Both the position numbers and the translations under genes were made by a program. From positions 1 through 64,000 of the forward strand of contig JAAAOB010000141.1 in the NCBI GenBank assembly GCA_009909035.1: a stretch of 64,000 bases of DNA. Reading direction: 5' to 3'. How positions within the stretch are numbered: position 1 is the stretch's first letter; every line of letters begins with the position of its first letter. Positions 8,832-18,067 of this stretch are shown one piece after another. Source of the DNA: Bacteroidota bacterium. Its GTDB lineage: Bacteria; Bacteroidota; Rhodothermia; Balneolales; Balneolaceae. The notes beneath the pieces are model-generated. The model saw only the letters and a list, made by a program, of their open reading frames with translations, made no database searches and was not told the DNA's origin.

Positions 8832-9563
8832 TTACGTTTGTGTTCGATTTCTCCAAGGAAATTTGGTAGCTGCCGATTCCACATTTAAAAATTGTTTAAG
8901 AGCTTTAAACGATTCTGTTTTTGCTACATTAATTTCGATAAAATCGTTAGGTCGATTCGCAAAATAAGAGCGGACATCCTCATTGTGTATTCTATATTTG
9001 TTTATATAGGATTTTTTATCGTAAAGAGGTATAGAAGGGTAATCATAGAAAAGTTTTTTAGCATCTAACATCATCCCTTTATACCGATACAGAGCATTTG
9101 CTAAATCTTTTTCAGAAGGCGGTTGGGATTTGTTTTTCGTATAACATTTCGAGTGATACGAAACAAGAGACTGAAACCATTGTTCTCCAGAGTCCCTAAC
9201 AGAAAGGATAAACTTGGATTTAGGAAATTCCCTATCCAGGACTTTGTACAGTTCCGGCCTCGAGAATGGTCTATCTTGGAATGCCTCTGCTGTTTCACAA
9301 TACCGAAAAATCTTATCTGTTTTACCTGTCTCACCCCACTCAATATCAAGTATTTCGGCTACGGCCTGATTTCCAAGTTTAAAACCGAACTTCTTAAGTA
9401 CATAACTTAGAGTAGTTGTGCCGGTCTTGTTAAACCCAATAACAAATACTTTATCGTAATTTCTGTTGATAACCGTTCCATGCAAGGGTGGGTTAGGGCT
9501 TCGAGGTCTCCTTGACACATCAAGTTTAAGATTTATGACAGGAAGCTTTAATTTTAATTCCAT
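8832..9563 (-). CDS. sulfotransferase family protein
   Basis: 243 residues with the PAPS-dependent sulfotransferase signatures. The 5'-phosphosulfate loop is GFNKTGTTTL (43-52). The 3'-phosphate site is in FILSVRDSGEQWFQS (about 118-132). A C-terminal FPWRNRT resembles the distal loop of this fold. It probably transfers sulfate from PAPS to a sugar of the surface polysaccharide, which would add charge in a saline habitat. The gene is more AT-rich than its neighbours and is flanked by a broken epimerase and a 248-bp spacer, so it may be a laterally acquired cassette. The acceptor is unknown. PAPS-making genes are not in this window. Confidence 0.8.
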   Translation of the reverse strand: MELKLKLPVINLKLDVSRRPRSPNPPLHGTVINRNYDKVFVIGFNKTGTTTLSYVLKKFGFKLGNQAVAEILDIEWGETGKTDKIFRYCETAEAFQDRPFSRPELYKVLDREFPKSKFILSVRDSGEQWFQSLVSYHSKCYTKNKSQPPSEKDLANALYRYKGMMLDAKKLFYDYPSIPLYDKKSYINKYRIHNEDVRSYFANRPNDFIEINVAKTESFKALKQFLNVESAATKFPWRNRTQT

Positions 9564-9811
9564 ACCTAATCTTTCCCTTAATTAAAGTTCATCGAACTTT
9601 ATATTTTCTGAGTTCAAGTTCTAAGTGCAACACGATGAAAAAGCCCTTTAGACTGCTTTAAGAAAACACCAGTTACGAATAGGTTGTTATCTAAAACACA
9701 AGTTTTTGCACTATCATACTCTTGCGAATAGTCCGCTTTACCCAGATAATTACGGTATTCAGTGTATTTCTTCACTTAATTCAAAAAAACAATCCAATAG
9801 ATTCTGGAGAT

Positions 9812-10768
9812 TTAGTTTCTATATTTTTTTAAATAATAAGCGTACGTTTTTTTTAACCCTTCTTCAAACTTAACATTAGACGTATACCCCAAAAGACGTT
9901 CTGCTTTACTTATATCTGCAAGAGAGTGTTTCACATCGCCTGGCCGCGGCGGACCATAATTGACATCGATTGACTTACCACTGACCTCTTCTAAAATTTC
10001 CACCATCTCGTTGAGGGTAGTTCGATCATTACAAGCAATATTATAGATCTCATTGAGAGCATCAGAGTTACTGGTGAATAGAGCCTTTACGTTAGCCTGA
10101 ACAGCATTATCAATATACGTAAAATCGCGGCTTGTCTTGCCGTCGCCGTTTATTGTGGGAGGGTCGCCATCTATATACGCTTTGCAAAAAATTGGGATCA
10201 CGGCAGCATACGGATTGTCCGGGTTCTGTCGTTTCCCGAAAATATTGAAGTATCGCAGGCCAATGTACTCCAGCCCGTAGGTTTGACTGAATACATCCGC
10301 ATATTGCTCTATAGAAACCTTACTAACCGCGTATGGGCTCAGAGGCTTACCTATGCGATCCTCAACCTTAGGGAGCTCCTTACTGTCTCCGTATGTACTT
10401 GAACTGCAGGCCAGGATGACTCTGTCTACGCCTGTTTCGACAGCAGCGTGCATCACATTTACCGTTCCAAGTATGTTTACTTCCGTGGTGCGCATTGGGT
10501 TTTCTATGGAGCGCGGAACAGAGCCCAGTGCAGCCTGGTGGGTGATTCGGTCGATATCATTACACGCTTCAAGGCAGGTGTCATAATCACAAATATCGCC
10601 CTTGATAAATTCGAATTTGGGGTGAGATTCAAATTCTTTGATATTCTCATAATAGCCGTTGCTCAAGTCATCAAGTATGCGGACCCGTTCAACCTTCTCA
10701 TCATCTAAAAAATATTCTACAAGGTTGCTTCCTATAAAACCGGCTCCACCGGTAATTAATAATTTCAT
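9812..10768 (-). CDS. UDP-N-acetylglucosamine/glucuronate 4-epimerase-like SDR (WbpP type)
   Basis: 318 residues. The Rossmann motif GGAGFIG is at 7-13 and the catalytic Y-x3-K is YAVSK (Tyr146, Lys150) after the SSSTYG serine motif. AALGSVPRSIENP and FGKRQNPDNPYAAVIPIF are characteristic of the WbpP/WbgU group, which interconverts UDP-GlcNAc(A) and UDP-GalNAc(A). It sits 87 bp downstream of the SLBB gene in the capsule cluster and would provide a HexNAc precursor. The C-terminal 30 residues are duplicated as a remnant at 8472-8560. The substrate assignment is by motif only; UDP-glucuronate epimerases are related. Confidence 0.85.
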   Translation of the reverse strand: MKLLITGGAGFIGSNLVEYFLDDEKVERVRILDDLSNGYYENIKEFESHPKFEFIKGDICDYDTCLEACNDIDRITHQAALGSVPRSIENPMRTTEVNILGTVNVMHAAVETGVDRVILACSSSTYGDSKELPKVEDRIGKPLSPYAVSKVSIEQYADVFSQTYGLEYIGLRYFNIFGKRQNPDNPYAAVIPIFCKAYIDGDPPTINGDGKTSRDFTYIDNAVQANVKALFTSNSDALNEIYNIACNDRTTLNEMVEILEEVSGKSIDVNYGPPRPGDVKHSLADISKAERLLGYTSNVKFEEGLKKTYAYYLKKYRN

Positions 10769-10855
10769 GGTTCAACTGCCTATAGTAGTTTCAATTACGG
10801 GGAATTTGCATGGATTTTAACAATTGGTGGCCGGCATGGAAGACTCAACCAGGTT

Positions 10856-11389
10856 TTAATCGCCTCTCAATCGTTCGATAAGCAGTATAGAAGTAGCCAG
10901 TGCACCAATTGTGCTGCTAATAACCTGGACATAATCGCGGAGTGACGGTTTCCGTCTGAGCTGTATGGTCACGATATCATTATTTTCAAGTATAAAATCA
11001 TACATTTCTACGGGTTCAGGATCATGATACCTGTATCTGAAGTAAGCCACTTCCATTGCTCTCTCATTTTCATCAAGCCTTGATACTTTGATTTCGAGGT
11101 GAACAGCTGACCAGTCCAGCTCCGCTTCACGTCCCCGCAGCGTATTGTAGCCCAGCCCGTAAGAGATGATTTCGGTAACATTTGTGCCCTCGGGTACCAG
11201 GTACCTGCCGGAGCTGTTTACGTCACCCCAAACATTTACTGAATCCACCAGTTCACCCAGTTCTGCTATGCGGATGAACCTGTCTCCTCCCTGACCCTGC
11301 TGTGCATAAAGCACCTCGATGCTGGAAAGAGAAGCAAATAGCAGTAAAAGAGCGGCGTAAAAAAACTTCGGCATGCGTAGTAATTTCAT
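10856..11389 (-). CDS. short SLBB-domain polysaccharide export-related protein
   Basis: 177 residues: a signal peptide (cleavage near VLYAQ), one SLBB-like beta-grasp domain (VNVWGDVNSSGRYLVPEGTN, about residues 51-70), then a putative C-terminal membrane helix (about 153-170). A full Wza export channel is about 370 residues and begins with a Poly_export domain, which is absent here. The protein may be an accessory lid or adaptor of an export complex rather than the channel. It follows the Wzc-like kinase by 77 bp on the same strand, which supports a polysaccharide secretion role. No full-length Wza is in the window. Confidence 0.7.
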   Translation of the reverse strand: MKLLRMPKFFYAALLLLFASLSSIEVLYAQQGQGGDRFIRIAELGELVDSVNVWGDVNSSGRYLVPEGTNVTEIISYGLGYNTLRGREAELDWSAVHLEIKVSRLDENERAMEVAYFRYRYHDPEPVEMYDFILENNDIVTIQLRRKPSLRDYVQVISSTIGALATSILLIERLRGD

Positions 11390-11466
11390 GTTTGATTCGT
11401 ATCGTAGATTAAATGTTCTCTTGACTATAGTACTGTCGGGATTTCAGGTCGTATGCCTTTCCTTTA

Positions 11467-13815
11467 TTATGCATACGCTTCATATCCCCCGTACATCGAT
11501 TTATAATACCCGGAGCCGTATTGGCCGGAAGGATCTTTTCTCGGTTCAAACCCATTGAGAACCATTCCGCATACATTTGCATTAATTCTCCGAAGCTCGT
11601 CAAGCGTGTGTTCATAAACTTCTTTATTGGTGTGACGGTATTTCGCAACCATTACAGTAGCATCGGCTTTTCTAAGCAGGGCGGTAGAGTCACTGATGAT
11701 ACCAAATGGAGGCGTATCAAAAATAATCACATCAAACAGATTGTCAACTTTCTCAAGAAATTTCTCAAAATTCTTGTCATTGACCAGCGATTCGGGCCTT
11801 TCGATGCTTGAACCGGCACAAATCACCTTTAGAAAATTTACCTCAGTATTTTTAACGATATCCGATACAGAATTTTCGCCATTGATATAGTTACTCATGC
11901 CGATTTCATTTGAAAGCCCGAACAATTTATGAACTCTCGGCCTTCTGAAGTCGGTATCAATCATTAACGTCTTGTACCCCTCATCGGCAAATGCAACGGC
12001 AAGGTTACAGGCAACTGTAGATTTACCTTCCCCTTTTTCAGAGCTGGTGATAGCAATCGTTTTGGGTACGTTGTCAGAATTCTGGAAAATAATATTATTT
12101 TTTAAACGCCGGATAGACTCTGACACTATGTTGGAGCGATCTCTGAAGAGGACCATCTCATTCGGAATTTCTCCATCCCCGACTTTAAATATTTCAGTGC
12201 CGCTGCCATTCGTTGGAGAAATCTTTTTAAATGCAGGGATAGCGGCAAGCATTGGTATATCTTGAGCTTTAACCGTTCCTATACTTGATATGGTGTTGTC
12301 GAAAAATTCTCTTACAGCTATGATTAAACCTGCAATCATTCCGAAAAGCATAACACCAACAATAGTGATCAGAATTTTATTGGGGCTCACGGGAATATTG
12401 GGCACGATGGCATTATCAATGACGCGTCCGTTGCCGTACTGAGTCTCTTTCCAGGTTGACATATCTGCAAATTTGCGAGAAACATCGATATATAGCTTCT
12501 CTTTCATCTCCAGATCTCTCTGAAGCTGAGCAAGCTGAATCATCTCTTGCGGTATTTCATCGAAATCCTGCTCCGCTTCGATCTTACGCTCCTGGAGAAC
12601 CTGAAGCCTTGATTCCAGCTGGTCTTTCTCCATCCGAAGCTCTATCAGGCGATTTTGGATGTTTGCAACCATTCGGGTTCGTTCGGCAGTCTCCATCCCC
12701 ATGTATTCATCTTCTTCAGAAAATATATCTTTAGAGAGTTCCGCAATATCCTCCTTCAAAGATTCTATTTGTTCATCAAGAAACTTCAGTCGAGGCGGTG
12801 TCTCTTCCCGCTGCCTTACATTAGGATAATTTTGCAGAATCAGGTACCGCTCCCGTTCATATTGCTGAAGCGTCTGCTGCAGGCTGTTGATTCGCGGGGC
12901 AACGGCGTCAGAAAAGTCACTAACCAGTCCTGGTCGCAGCCGTTCGAGCTCCTCTTCCTGGTTGCTAATGGCCCGTTCAGTTGATTCAAGGTCAAGCTGT
13001 ACTTCTTCAAGTTCAGTATCAATATTCTGTTTTCGGCCTACGGCAGATGCCGCCTGGTTGTCGACCTGTACCACACCTGTACGATCCATAAAGCTTTCGA
13101 GCTTCTGCTCGGCCTCATCAAGTTCAGCTTTCAGCCGCTCTCTCTCTTTTGCAAGAAACTCCGTTGTTTTCTCGGCCGCTTCTCTATTCTGTTGGGTAGA
13201 CTCTTCAACATATACACTCATTGCGGTGTTGATGACGGTTGCCGTCTCTTCAGCCGATGAGCTTTCAAAACTAATCTGGATGACATCAGAATCGCGATTG
13301 GCAAGCTGAACTGCGAGTCCGCCACGGATGGCATTTGTCACATCGTCAAGCTCACGCCTTTTGAGTGACCCGTCTTCAAGCTCGCTCCAAAATACAGGTA
13401 ATTCGTCTTCATCTATGGTATCATCCTCTTCCAGCTTCCTGGCTACCTGACGTGCAAACGACCGGGACTGAATAATTTGAATTTCGTTTGCAAGCGTCGC
13501 ATTTGTACCTACACCCGTGGTCTGGTTAATAATGTCTTTCAGCTCATTTTCTTCGCCCTTTTCAGCTGAACTAATGAGCAATGTTCCGGTACTTTCGTAG
13601 ATTGGCGTCAGCGTATTGGCATAGTACCACCCTCCGGTTCCCCCGGCGATCAGCAACAGAAGAATTAGCCATTTATACCGGAGAATTGTAAATACGATCA
13701 TTTTAGGATCCAAACCACCGCCGCTCTGCTCTTGCCTTGGCAGGGAAAATGTCGATATCTCGTCATAACCATTTTGATTATGACCATTATTGTGTTTTTG
13801 AAGTGATTTAGACAT
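11467..13815 (-). CDS. Wzc-like polysaccharide co-polymerase with BY-kinase domain
   Basis: 782 residues. After a short Asn/Gln-rich cytoplasmic start comes a membrane helix (about 48-68). A large periplasmic Wzz/GNVR region with long coiled coil follows (about 200-420), then the VPNIPVSPNK proline motif and a second helix. The C-terminal half is a bacterial tyrosine kinase: Walker A SSEKGEGKST, Walker A' MIDTDFRRP, Walker B VIIFDTPPFG. The last 20 residues hold six tyrosines, the expected autophosphorylation cluster. Such proteins set chain length and couple assembly to export by cycles of phosphorylation. No Wzb-type phosphatase is visible here. It lies between the ABC exporter and the SLBB gene. 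Confidence 0.93.
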   Translation of the reverse strand: MSKSLQKHNNGHNQNGYDEISTFSLPRQEQSGGGLDPKMIVFTILRYKWLILLLLIAGGTGGWYYANTLTPIYESTGTLLISSAEKGEENELKDIINQTTGVGTNATLANEIQIIQSRSFARQVARKLEEDDTIDEDELPVFWSELEDGSLKRRELDDVTNAIRGGLAVQLANRDSDVIQISFESSSAEETATVINTAMSVYVEESTQQNREAAEKTTEFLAKERERLKAELDEAEQKLESFMDRTGVVQVDNQAASAVGRKQNIDTELEEVQLDLESTERAISNQEEELERLRPGLVSDFSDAVAPRINSLQQTLQQYERERYLILQNYPNVRQREETPPRLKFLDEQIESLKEDIAELSKDIFSEEDEYMGMETAERTRMVANIQNRLIELRMEKDQLESRLQVLQERKIEAEQDFDEIPQEMIQLAQLQRDLEMKEKLYIDVSRKFADMSTWKETQYGNGRVIDNAIVPNIPVSPNKILITIVGVMLFGMIAGLIIAVREFFDNTISSIGTVKAQDIPMLAAIPAFKKISPTNGSGTEIFKVGDGEIPNEMVLFRDRSNIVSESIRRLKNNIIFQNSDNVPKTIAITSSEKGEGKSTVACNLAVAFADEGYKTLMIDTDFRRPRVHKLFGLSNEIGMSNYINGENSVSDIVKNTEVNFLKVICAGSSIERPESLVNDKNFEKFLEKVDNLFDVIIFDTPPFGIISDSTALLRKADATVMVAKYRHTNKEVYEHTLDELRRINANVCGMVLNGFEPRKDPSGQYGSGYYKSMYGGYEAYA

Positions 13816-14019
13816 TATAACCTCTTACTCTATATTGAATACGTTTGGGCTGTAAATTCTGAAAGTTATTGTACATTCTCTTTCTTATTTCTAAAATAAC
13901 GAAATAAAACTGATTATGAATAGTGATTAGCAATTCCTAACCTGCTGAAAATAGATACTTCGTAATCTTTTTGTTCCATCCCAATTTCCTTTATCGGCAA
14001 ATACAATGGATTCTATAAA

Positions 14020-15819
14020 TCACAAACTTTGCAACTCTACCATTTTTTTGAACTGACCGTTTGTATCATTTGTCAGTTTCTGGTACGAACCATCTTCTAC
14101 TACTCTGCCACGATCCATTACATAGATTTTGTCAGAATTTTTAATCGTAGACAGTCTGTGGGCAATGATGACGACCGTCATTGAGCCCTTCAGATCATCG
14201 ATACTCTTTTGTATAAATTTTTCTGAATCAGAATCCAATGCACTTGTGGCTTCATCGAGGATTAATAAATTCGGATTTTTAAAAAGCTCTCGTGCAATAA
14301 ATAGGCGCTGCCGCTGCCCGCCGGAGAGTCGGATTCCCCTGTCACCTACGATTGTATCAAACCCGTTCGGGAGATCTTTTATAAAATCTTCTGCATACGC
14401 CTTTCGGGCCGCTTCCTGAACTCTCCGACGCACGTCGCTGTCATTGTGGTAGTCTCCTTTCCACAAATTAATGTTGTTCGCGATTGTATCATCAAAAACA
14501 ACCGTTTCCTGCGAAACGTACCCAATTTGAGAACGCCATGACTTTTTTTCGACTTCACTTCCAGCTATTCCATCAACAAATACCTCGCCTTTATGCGGGC
14601 GAAGCATCAGCGTAAGCATATCAATCAGCGTAGATTTTCCTGCACCGGATTCACCGACAAATGCAACAGTTTTATTGACGGGGATGTCAATATTGATCTC
14701 TTTCAAAACATCGTCATCACCCTCTTTGTAGGAGAACGATACATCATCAAATTTAATTTTATCGCTAAATTTCTCTACAGGCTTTGTTCCGTTGGGTTCT
14801 TGCTCTGAACTTACAGACTCAAACTCATCAATCACCATCTCAATGGAGCCGGCCCGGTCAAGAGTTAATTGCCATTGAGACTGAATTCCAATCATCTGCT
14901 GCATACCCCTGTGAAATAAAATAAGAGCGACCAGTATAGGGGCAACTGCTGCATTAAATACCGTTACTTGAATGATAATAATGAAAAGCAAAAACAACAC
15001 CGATACAGGTTCCTTGATGGCACTTGTAAACGCCCCCGCTACGCCTTTTTTATACTGGTATATGGATAACTTTTTAATACTGCCAGACACTCCGCTTTTT
15101 AGAAAACTCATCTCTGCGGTGGATGCCAGGTATTTGAATCCGTGTAGAGATTGAACCAGAAATTTGTTCAGTTCACTGGCCTCCTCTGCCGCTTTTCGCG
15201 ACAAATCCTTTACGAACTCGTTTAACCATCGGAACAGAAATAAAATAACGACACCCAAAACCAGCGCCATAAGCGCAAATTTCCAGGCCAGAACGACAGC
15301 TACAAGCAGGTAAGCCGTTGACATTATCACTTTGGAAAGAAACTGCTTAAAAGAACCGAAGGAGTTGATAAAGTTTCCAATCTGTCCAGTAATAACATTG
15401 ATAAAATGCCCGGTATTCCTCTCAATATAATATTTATAATCCATCGTGCTGTAGGCATTGAACATTTTCCCTTTGATCTCAACCATGAGCCTGGCTTTCA
15501 GATAGCTGAGATAAGCGCTCTCTGCGAAAACAAGCGTTCCTTTCCCCATAAAAACAACTCCGATAAACAGAAGGATCCCGACCATAGAACTGCCGATACC
15601 AATGAACTCTAACATAGCATTAAGCGCTGCCGCAACACCACTGATCTCTCTGTCCGATGACGCTGCATCAGCCGATTCAATAAGAGGCAAAAGAAGAGTG
15701 ATTCCCAAACCCTCAGCAAATGCAACCGCTGCTGTTAAGAAAAAGACAATGTAAACCCTCCGGCCTATGAACCGCCGATAAACCGAAAAATAGTACCTGA
15801 TGCTTTTTAAAAAACCCAA
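14020..15819 (-). CDS. ABC transporter, fused permease and ATPase (MsbA/PglK type)
   Basis: 599 residues. An N-terminal exporter transmembrane domain of about six helices (1-320) is fused to an ATPase carrying Walker A GESGAGKST (near 392), signature LSGGQRQR, Walker B LLILDEATSALD and the switch His in IIAHRLST. Half-transporters of this type flip lipid-linked oligosaccharides (PglK) or lipid A (MsbA). Since no Wzx flippase is present in the window and the gene lies upstream of wzc, I infer a flippase role in capsule or glycan assembly. A 204-bp gap separates it from the wzc-like gene. A general lipid exporter remains possible. Confidence 0.88.
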   Translation of the reverse strand: MGFLKSIRYYFSVYRRFIGRRVYIVFFLTAAVAFAEGLGITLLLPLIESADAASSDREISGVAAALNAMLEFIGIGSSMVGILLFIGVVFMGKGTLVFAESAYLSYLKARLMVEIKGKMFNAYSTMDYKYYIERNTGHFINVITGQIGNFINSFGSFKQFLSKVIMSTAYLLVAVVLAWKFALMALVLGVVILFLFRWLNEFVKDLSRKAAEEASELNKFLVQSLHGFKYLASTAEMSFLKSGVSGSIKKLSIYQYKKGVAGAFTSAIKEPVSVLFLLFIIIIQVTVFNAAVAPILVALILFHRGMQQMIGIQSQWQLTLDRAGSIEMVIDEFESVSSEQEPNGTKPVEKFSDKIKFDDVSFSYKEGDDDVLKEINIDIPVNKTVAFVGESGAGKSTLIDMLTLMLRPHKGEVFVDGIAGSEVEKKSWRSQIGYVSQETVVFDDTIANNINLWKGDYHNDSDVRRRVQEAARKAYAEDFIKDLPNGFDTIVGDRGIRLSGGQRQRLFIARELFKNPNLLILDEATSALDSDSEKFIQKSIDDLKGSMTVVIIAHRLSTIKNSDKIYVMDRGRVVEDGSYQKLTNDTNGQFKKMVELQSL

Positions 15820-16457
15820 TGATTCTCTTTTTTATTTATTTTAAGATGGAACTAAAATTAAGGAATAGACAATCTATCAAAAATTAATTCTTTCAGAACT
15901 TATAACACATATGTATAAGTCCGGGATATCCGCGTTATGCTATTCTTAATGGGCATTCTGATCTGAAGTAACAATTATCTGTTATGAGAAAAAGATAAAA
16001 CAAGTAACCATATCCAGATCGTTTATATGTCTCTTATACCAGATTAATACGATCGCGATATGCTTTCTCAGGCTTCCAAGCCATAAAAAAAATATGCCTG
16101 TCCATTTATGACTCCTTTCAAACGGACGATAATATACGTATATCTACGATGAATTATCGATCCATGCAAGCATTTACTTAAACAACGAAATGCCGGTTCA
16201 GCTCCAAAGCTATAACAACAGTCTTGGTTTCAGCTTCAAGATATAAATATTTTAATACTTCTTTGACACTTTCGCTACAATCGGGTATTAAATATTTATT
16301 ATCCTTCCTGCTCAACCGTACTTTAAAAATTATTACAAACCAATTCATTGTTTGTTTCACAGTTTCTATCTTTAATCAAAACGCAAGATCTTTCAACTTA
16401 CAGACCTGAGTACCCGGTCGCTCTGTTTTAAATATCAAACTATCACCACCCCATATC
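15820..16457. other. AT-rich intergenic region without recognised features
   Basis: 638 bp between divergently transcribed genes. Short open frames (for example 16178-16360) lack coding character and ribosome sites. Promoters for the ABC transporter and for the lipoprotein at 16458 must be here, but I cannot place them. No hairpin followed by a T run, no tRNA. Confidence 0.5.
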
Positions 16458-17123
16458 ATGAAGTACAATCTATTTACAGCTTACGCAGTGTCCTTTTTAG
16501 TCGCTATTTTTCTGGCGGCATCCTGCAGTGACTTAACAGGAAACAATGAGGATGACATTACGGACACACTCGAGCCGGTTGAGGAAGTAACACAGATTTC
16601 GGGCGCAGAGCGTTCTACCATGAAGGTGGACCGAAGTGCAAATTCATACTTCAGGTTGGAATTTAGTGCAATCGAGTCGAATGAAACGATTAACAACGGC
16701 CACCAGGGTGAAGGTTGGTGTATAGACTGGGAAAAGCCGATCGACTCCAATGGAGACATCTATAATGATGTTCCGCTCTACTCTACCTTCAATGTTGAGA
16801 AATGGAACGAGCTCAACTATCTCCTTAATATAAAGGGTGATCTGATCGAGGCTGATCCGGATATCACGTTCCTCGAAATTCAGCTCGCTGTCTGGTCTCT
16901 TCGGGGACTACCTGAATTTAATCTTGACGCGATTGCTCTTGAAGACCTCCCATCGCGCTTCAGAAATAATGGGCAGCCCCTGTTCGATGAGCAGAAAGTC
17001 AATAATATCCTTCAAACGGTTTCTGAAGGGTATGAAGATTTCGATTTTGTAGAGGGAACGAAATTTGCCGTCATTGCCGAAACACCTTCGGATATTCAAA
17101 CCGTTATCACCGTTGTAGAATAG
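16458..17123 (+). CDS. lipoprotein with thioester-domain-like Cys/Gln motifs, copy 1
   Basis: 221 residues. A lipobox (LAASC, Cys23) predicts a lipid-anchored protein, and an acidic linker follows. The core has WCIDWEKPI (Cys88), YSTFNVEKWNELNYLLN, then EIQLAVWSL (Gln142, Trp146). An aromatic-Cys motif followed some 50 residues later by Q-x-A-[IV]-W is the pattern of bacterial internal-thioester domains, where the Cys and Gln side chains form a covalent bond that reacts with amines on a target. That assignment is my inference from the motifs. The paralogue at 18068 keeps both residues. A hairpin terminator follows the stop, so each copy is its own transcription unit. Confidence 0.7.
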   Translation: MKYNLFTAYAVSFLVAIFLAASCSDLTGNNEDDITDTLEPVEEVTQISGAERSTMKVDRSANSYFRLEFSAIESNETINNGHQGEGWCIDWEKPIDSNGDIYNDVPLYSTFNVEKWNELNYLLNIKGDLIEADPDITFLEIQLAVWSLRGLPEFNLDAIALEDLPSRFRNNGQPLFDEQKVNNILQTVSEGYEDFDFVEGTKFAVIAETPSDIQTVITVVE

Positions 17124-17187
17124 GTCTGAGAATCTATTATATCCGCTCTCTTTGATCAAATCAACCATATTCCTATGAATTGTATAG

Positions 17188-17226
17188 AGCCAATTCGCTT
17201 ATTTGCGGATTGGCTTTTGTTTTTTT
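17188..17226 (+). terminator. rho-independent terminator after lipoprotein copy 1
   Basis: An 11-bp stem (AGCCAATTCGC / GCGGATTGGCT, one G-T pair) with a small TTATTT loop, followed by a T-rich tract, 65 bp after the stop of the lipoprotein gene. Confidence 0.85.
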
Positions 17227-18067
17227 GCACGGCTATTGACGTACTAAAACAATATCAGGCGTTAGCCTATCTGCCGTAAAAAACAATGGCTGGTGACAAA
17301 ACAGGTTCAATTAACGATTGATAGAAAATTTTCATCCCATAAAGGTCATATAGAAACATTGGGCAAACAATCACCTTTTTTAATGCCACAGATTGTTCAG
17401 CACACACTATAAGGTTCAGATGATTCGAACCAATGAATGTCGCATTTTTTTTCAAGCGTATAACCCAGCCCCGTTCATGGGCGGTATGTCCGTAGCCCAT
17501 CGGGAATGCACAGCATGTCCGTTGGGTATTGCAGTAACCCACATCAAAAGAAGCGCCATCGGCGCGGCATAATGTGAAGCCTAAAATCAATCCCGGAACC
17601 TTGCGGGAAGAGTCTCTCCTATTTAATTAAGCAGGTTGTGGGTAAAAATTAATTGCTCGCCTTGCAGGGCTACGTATATTTCGCACCTACAGCGCTACTC
17701 TTATCATGCTCGCGTTATTAATCCAAGGCCACCGCTTCGCAGCGACCTCGGGCTACGGACATGTCGCACCGATGGTGCTGGATTCTCCTCAGGGAAGCTC
17801 AGCGATTTCACCCGCGAAACTTTTCAAGATAACAGAGAGATACTGCAAAAAAATAACAACCTCCCCAATTTACTTACCCTGTAATTAGACCAATCTAATT
17901 TCTTTAAGTCGATTAATCCCTTTTCATAGTTTTTCATTAAAGCAACCTAATTGCTTATCGCTATAATCTATCCGTATACTAATTGCAGAAACAATGTACT
18001 CGGAGAGTAGTTATTTCGTGTCAAAAAATATTGCAAATACAATCATCTACTAAAATTAAAAACCGTT
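17227..18067. other. gene-free spacer between the paralogous lipoproteins
   Basis: About 840 bp with no credible gene. It contains the palindromic repeat cluster (17440-17830). It then becomes AT-rich ahead of the second lipoprotein, where that gene's promoter is expected. Short open frames across the repeats (17267-17590, 17636-17888) change with each repeat and are not considered coding. Confidence 0.6.
17440..17830. repeat. cluster of degenerate palindromic interspersed repeats
   Basis: At least three related copies of a short element are visible. Two are direct: 17669-17697 (GGCTACGTATATTTCGCACC...) and 17751-17780 (GGCTACGGACATGTCGCACC...). One is inverted near 17550-17582, whose reverse complement reads GGCTTCACATTATGCCGCGCC. 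Each copy contains a small hairpin such as GCACCGATGGTGC or GCGCCATCGGCGC. They lie between the two paralogous lipoproteins in a region with no intact gene. The pattern resembles REP-like elements scattered through Bacteroidota genomes; I do not know a named family for it. Confidence 0.6.

Noticed and set aside
16178-16360. Minus-strand open frame of 60 codons
   Set aside because: AT-rich intergenic sequence, no ribosome site, no homologous pattern recognised.
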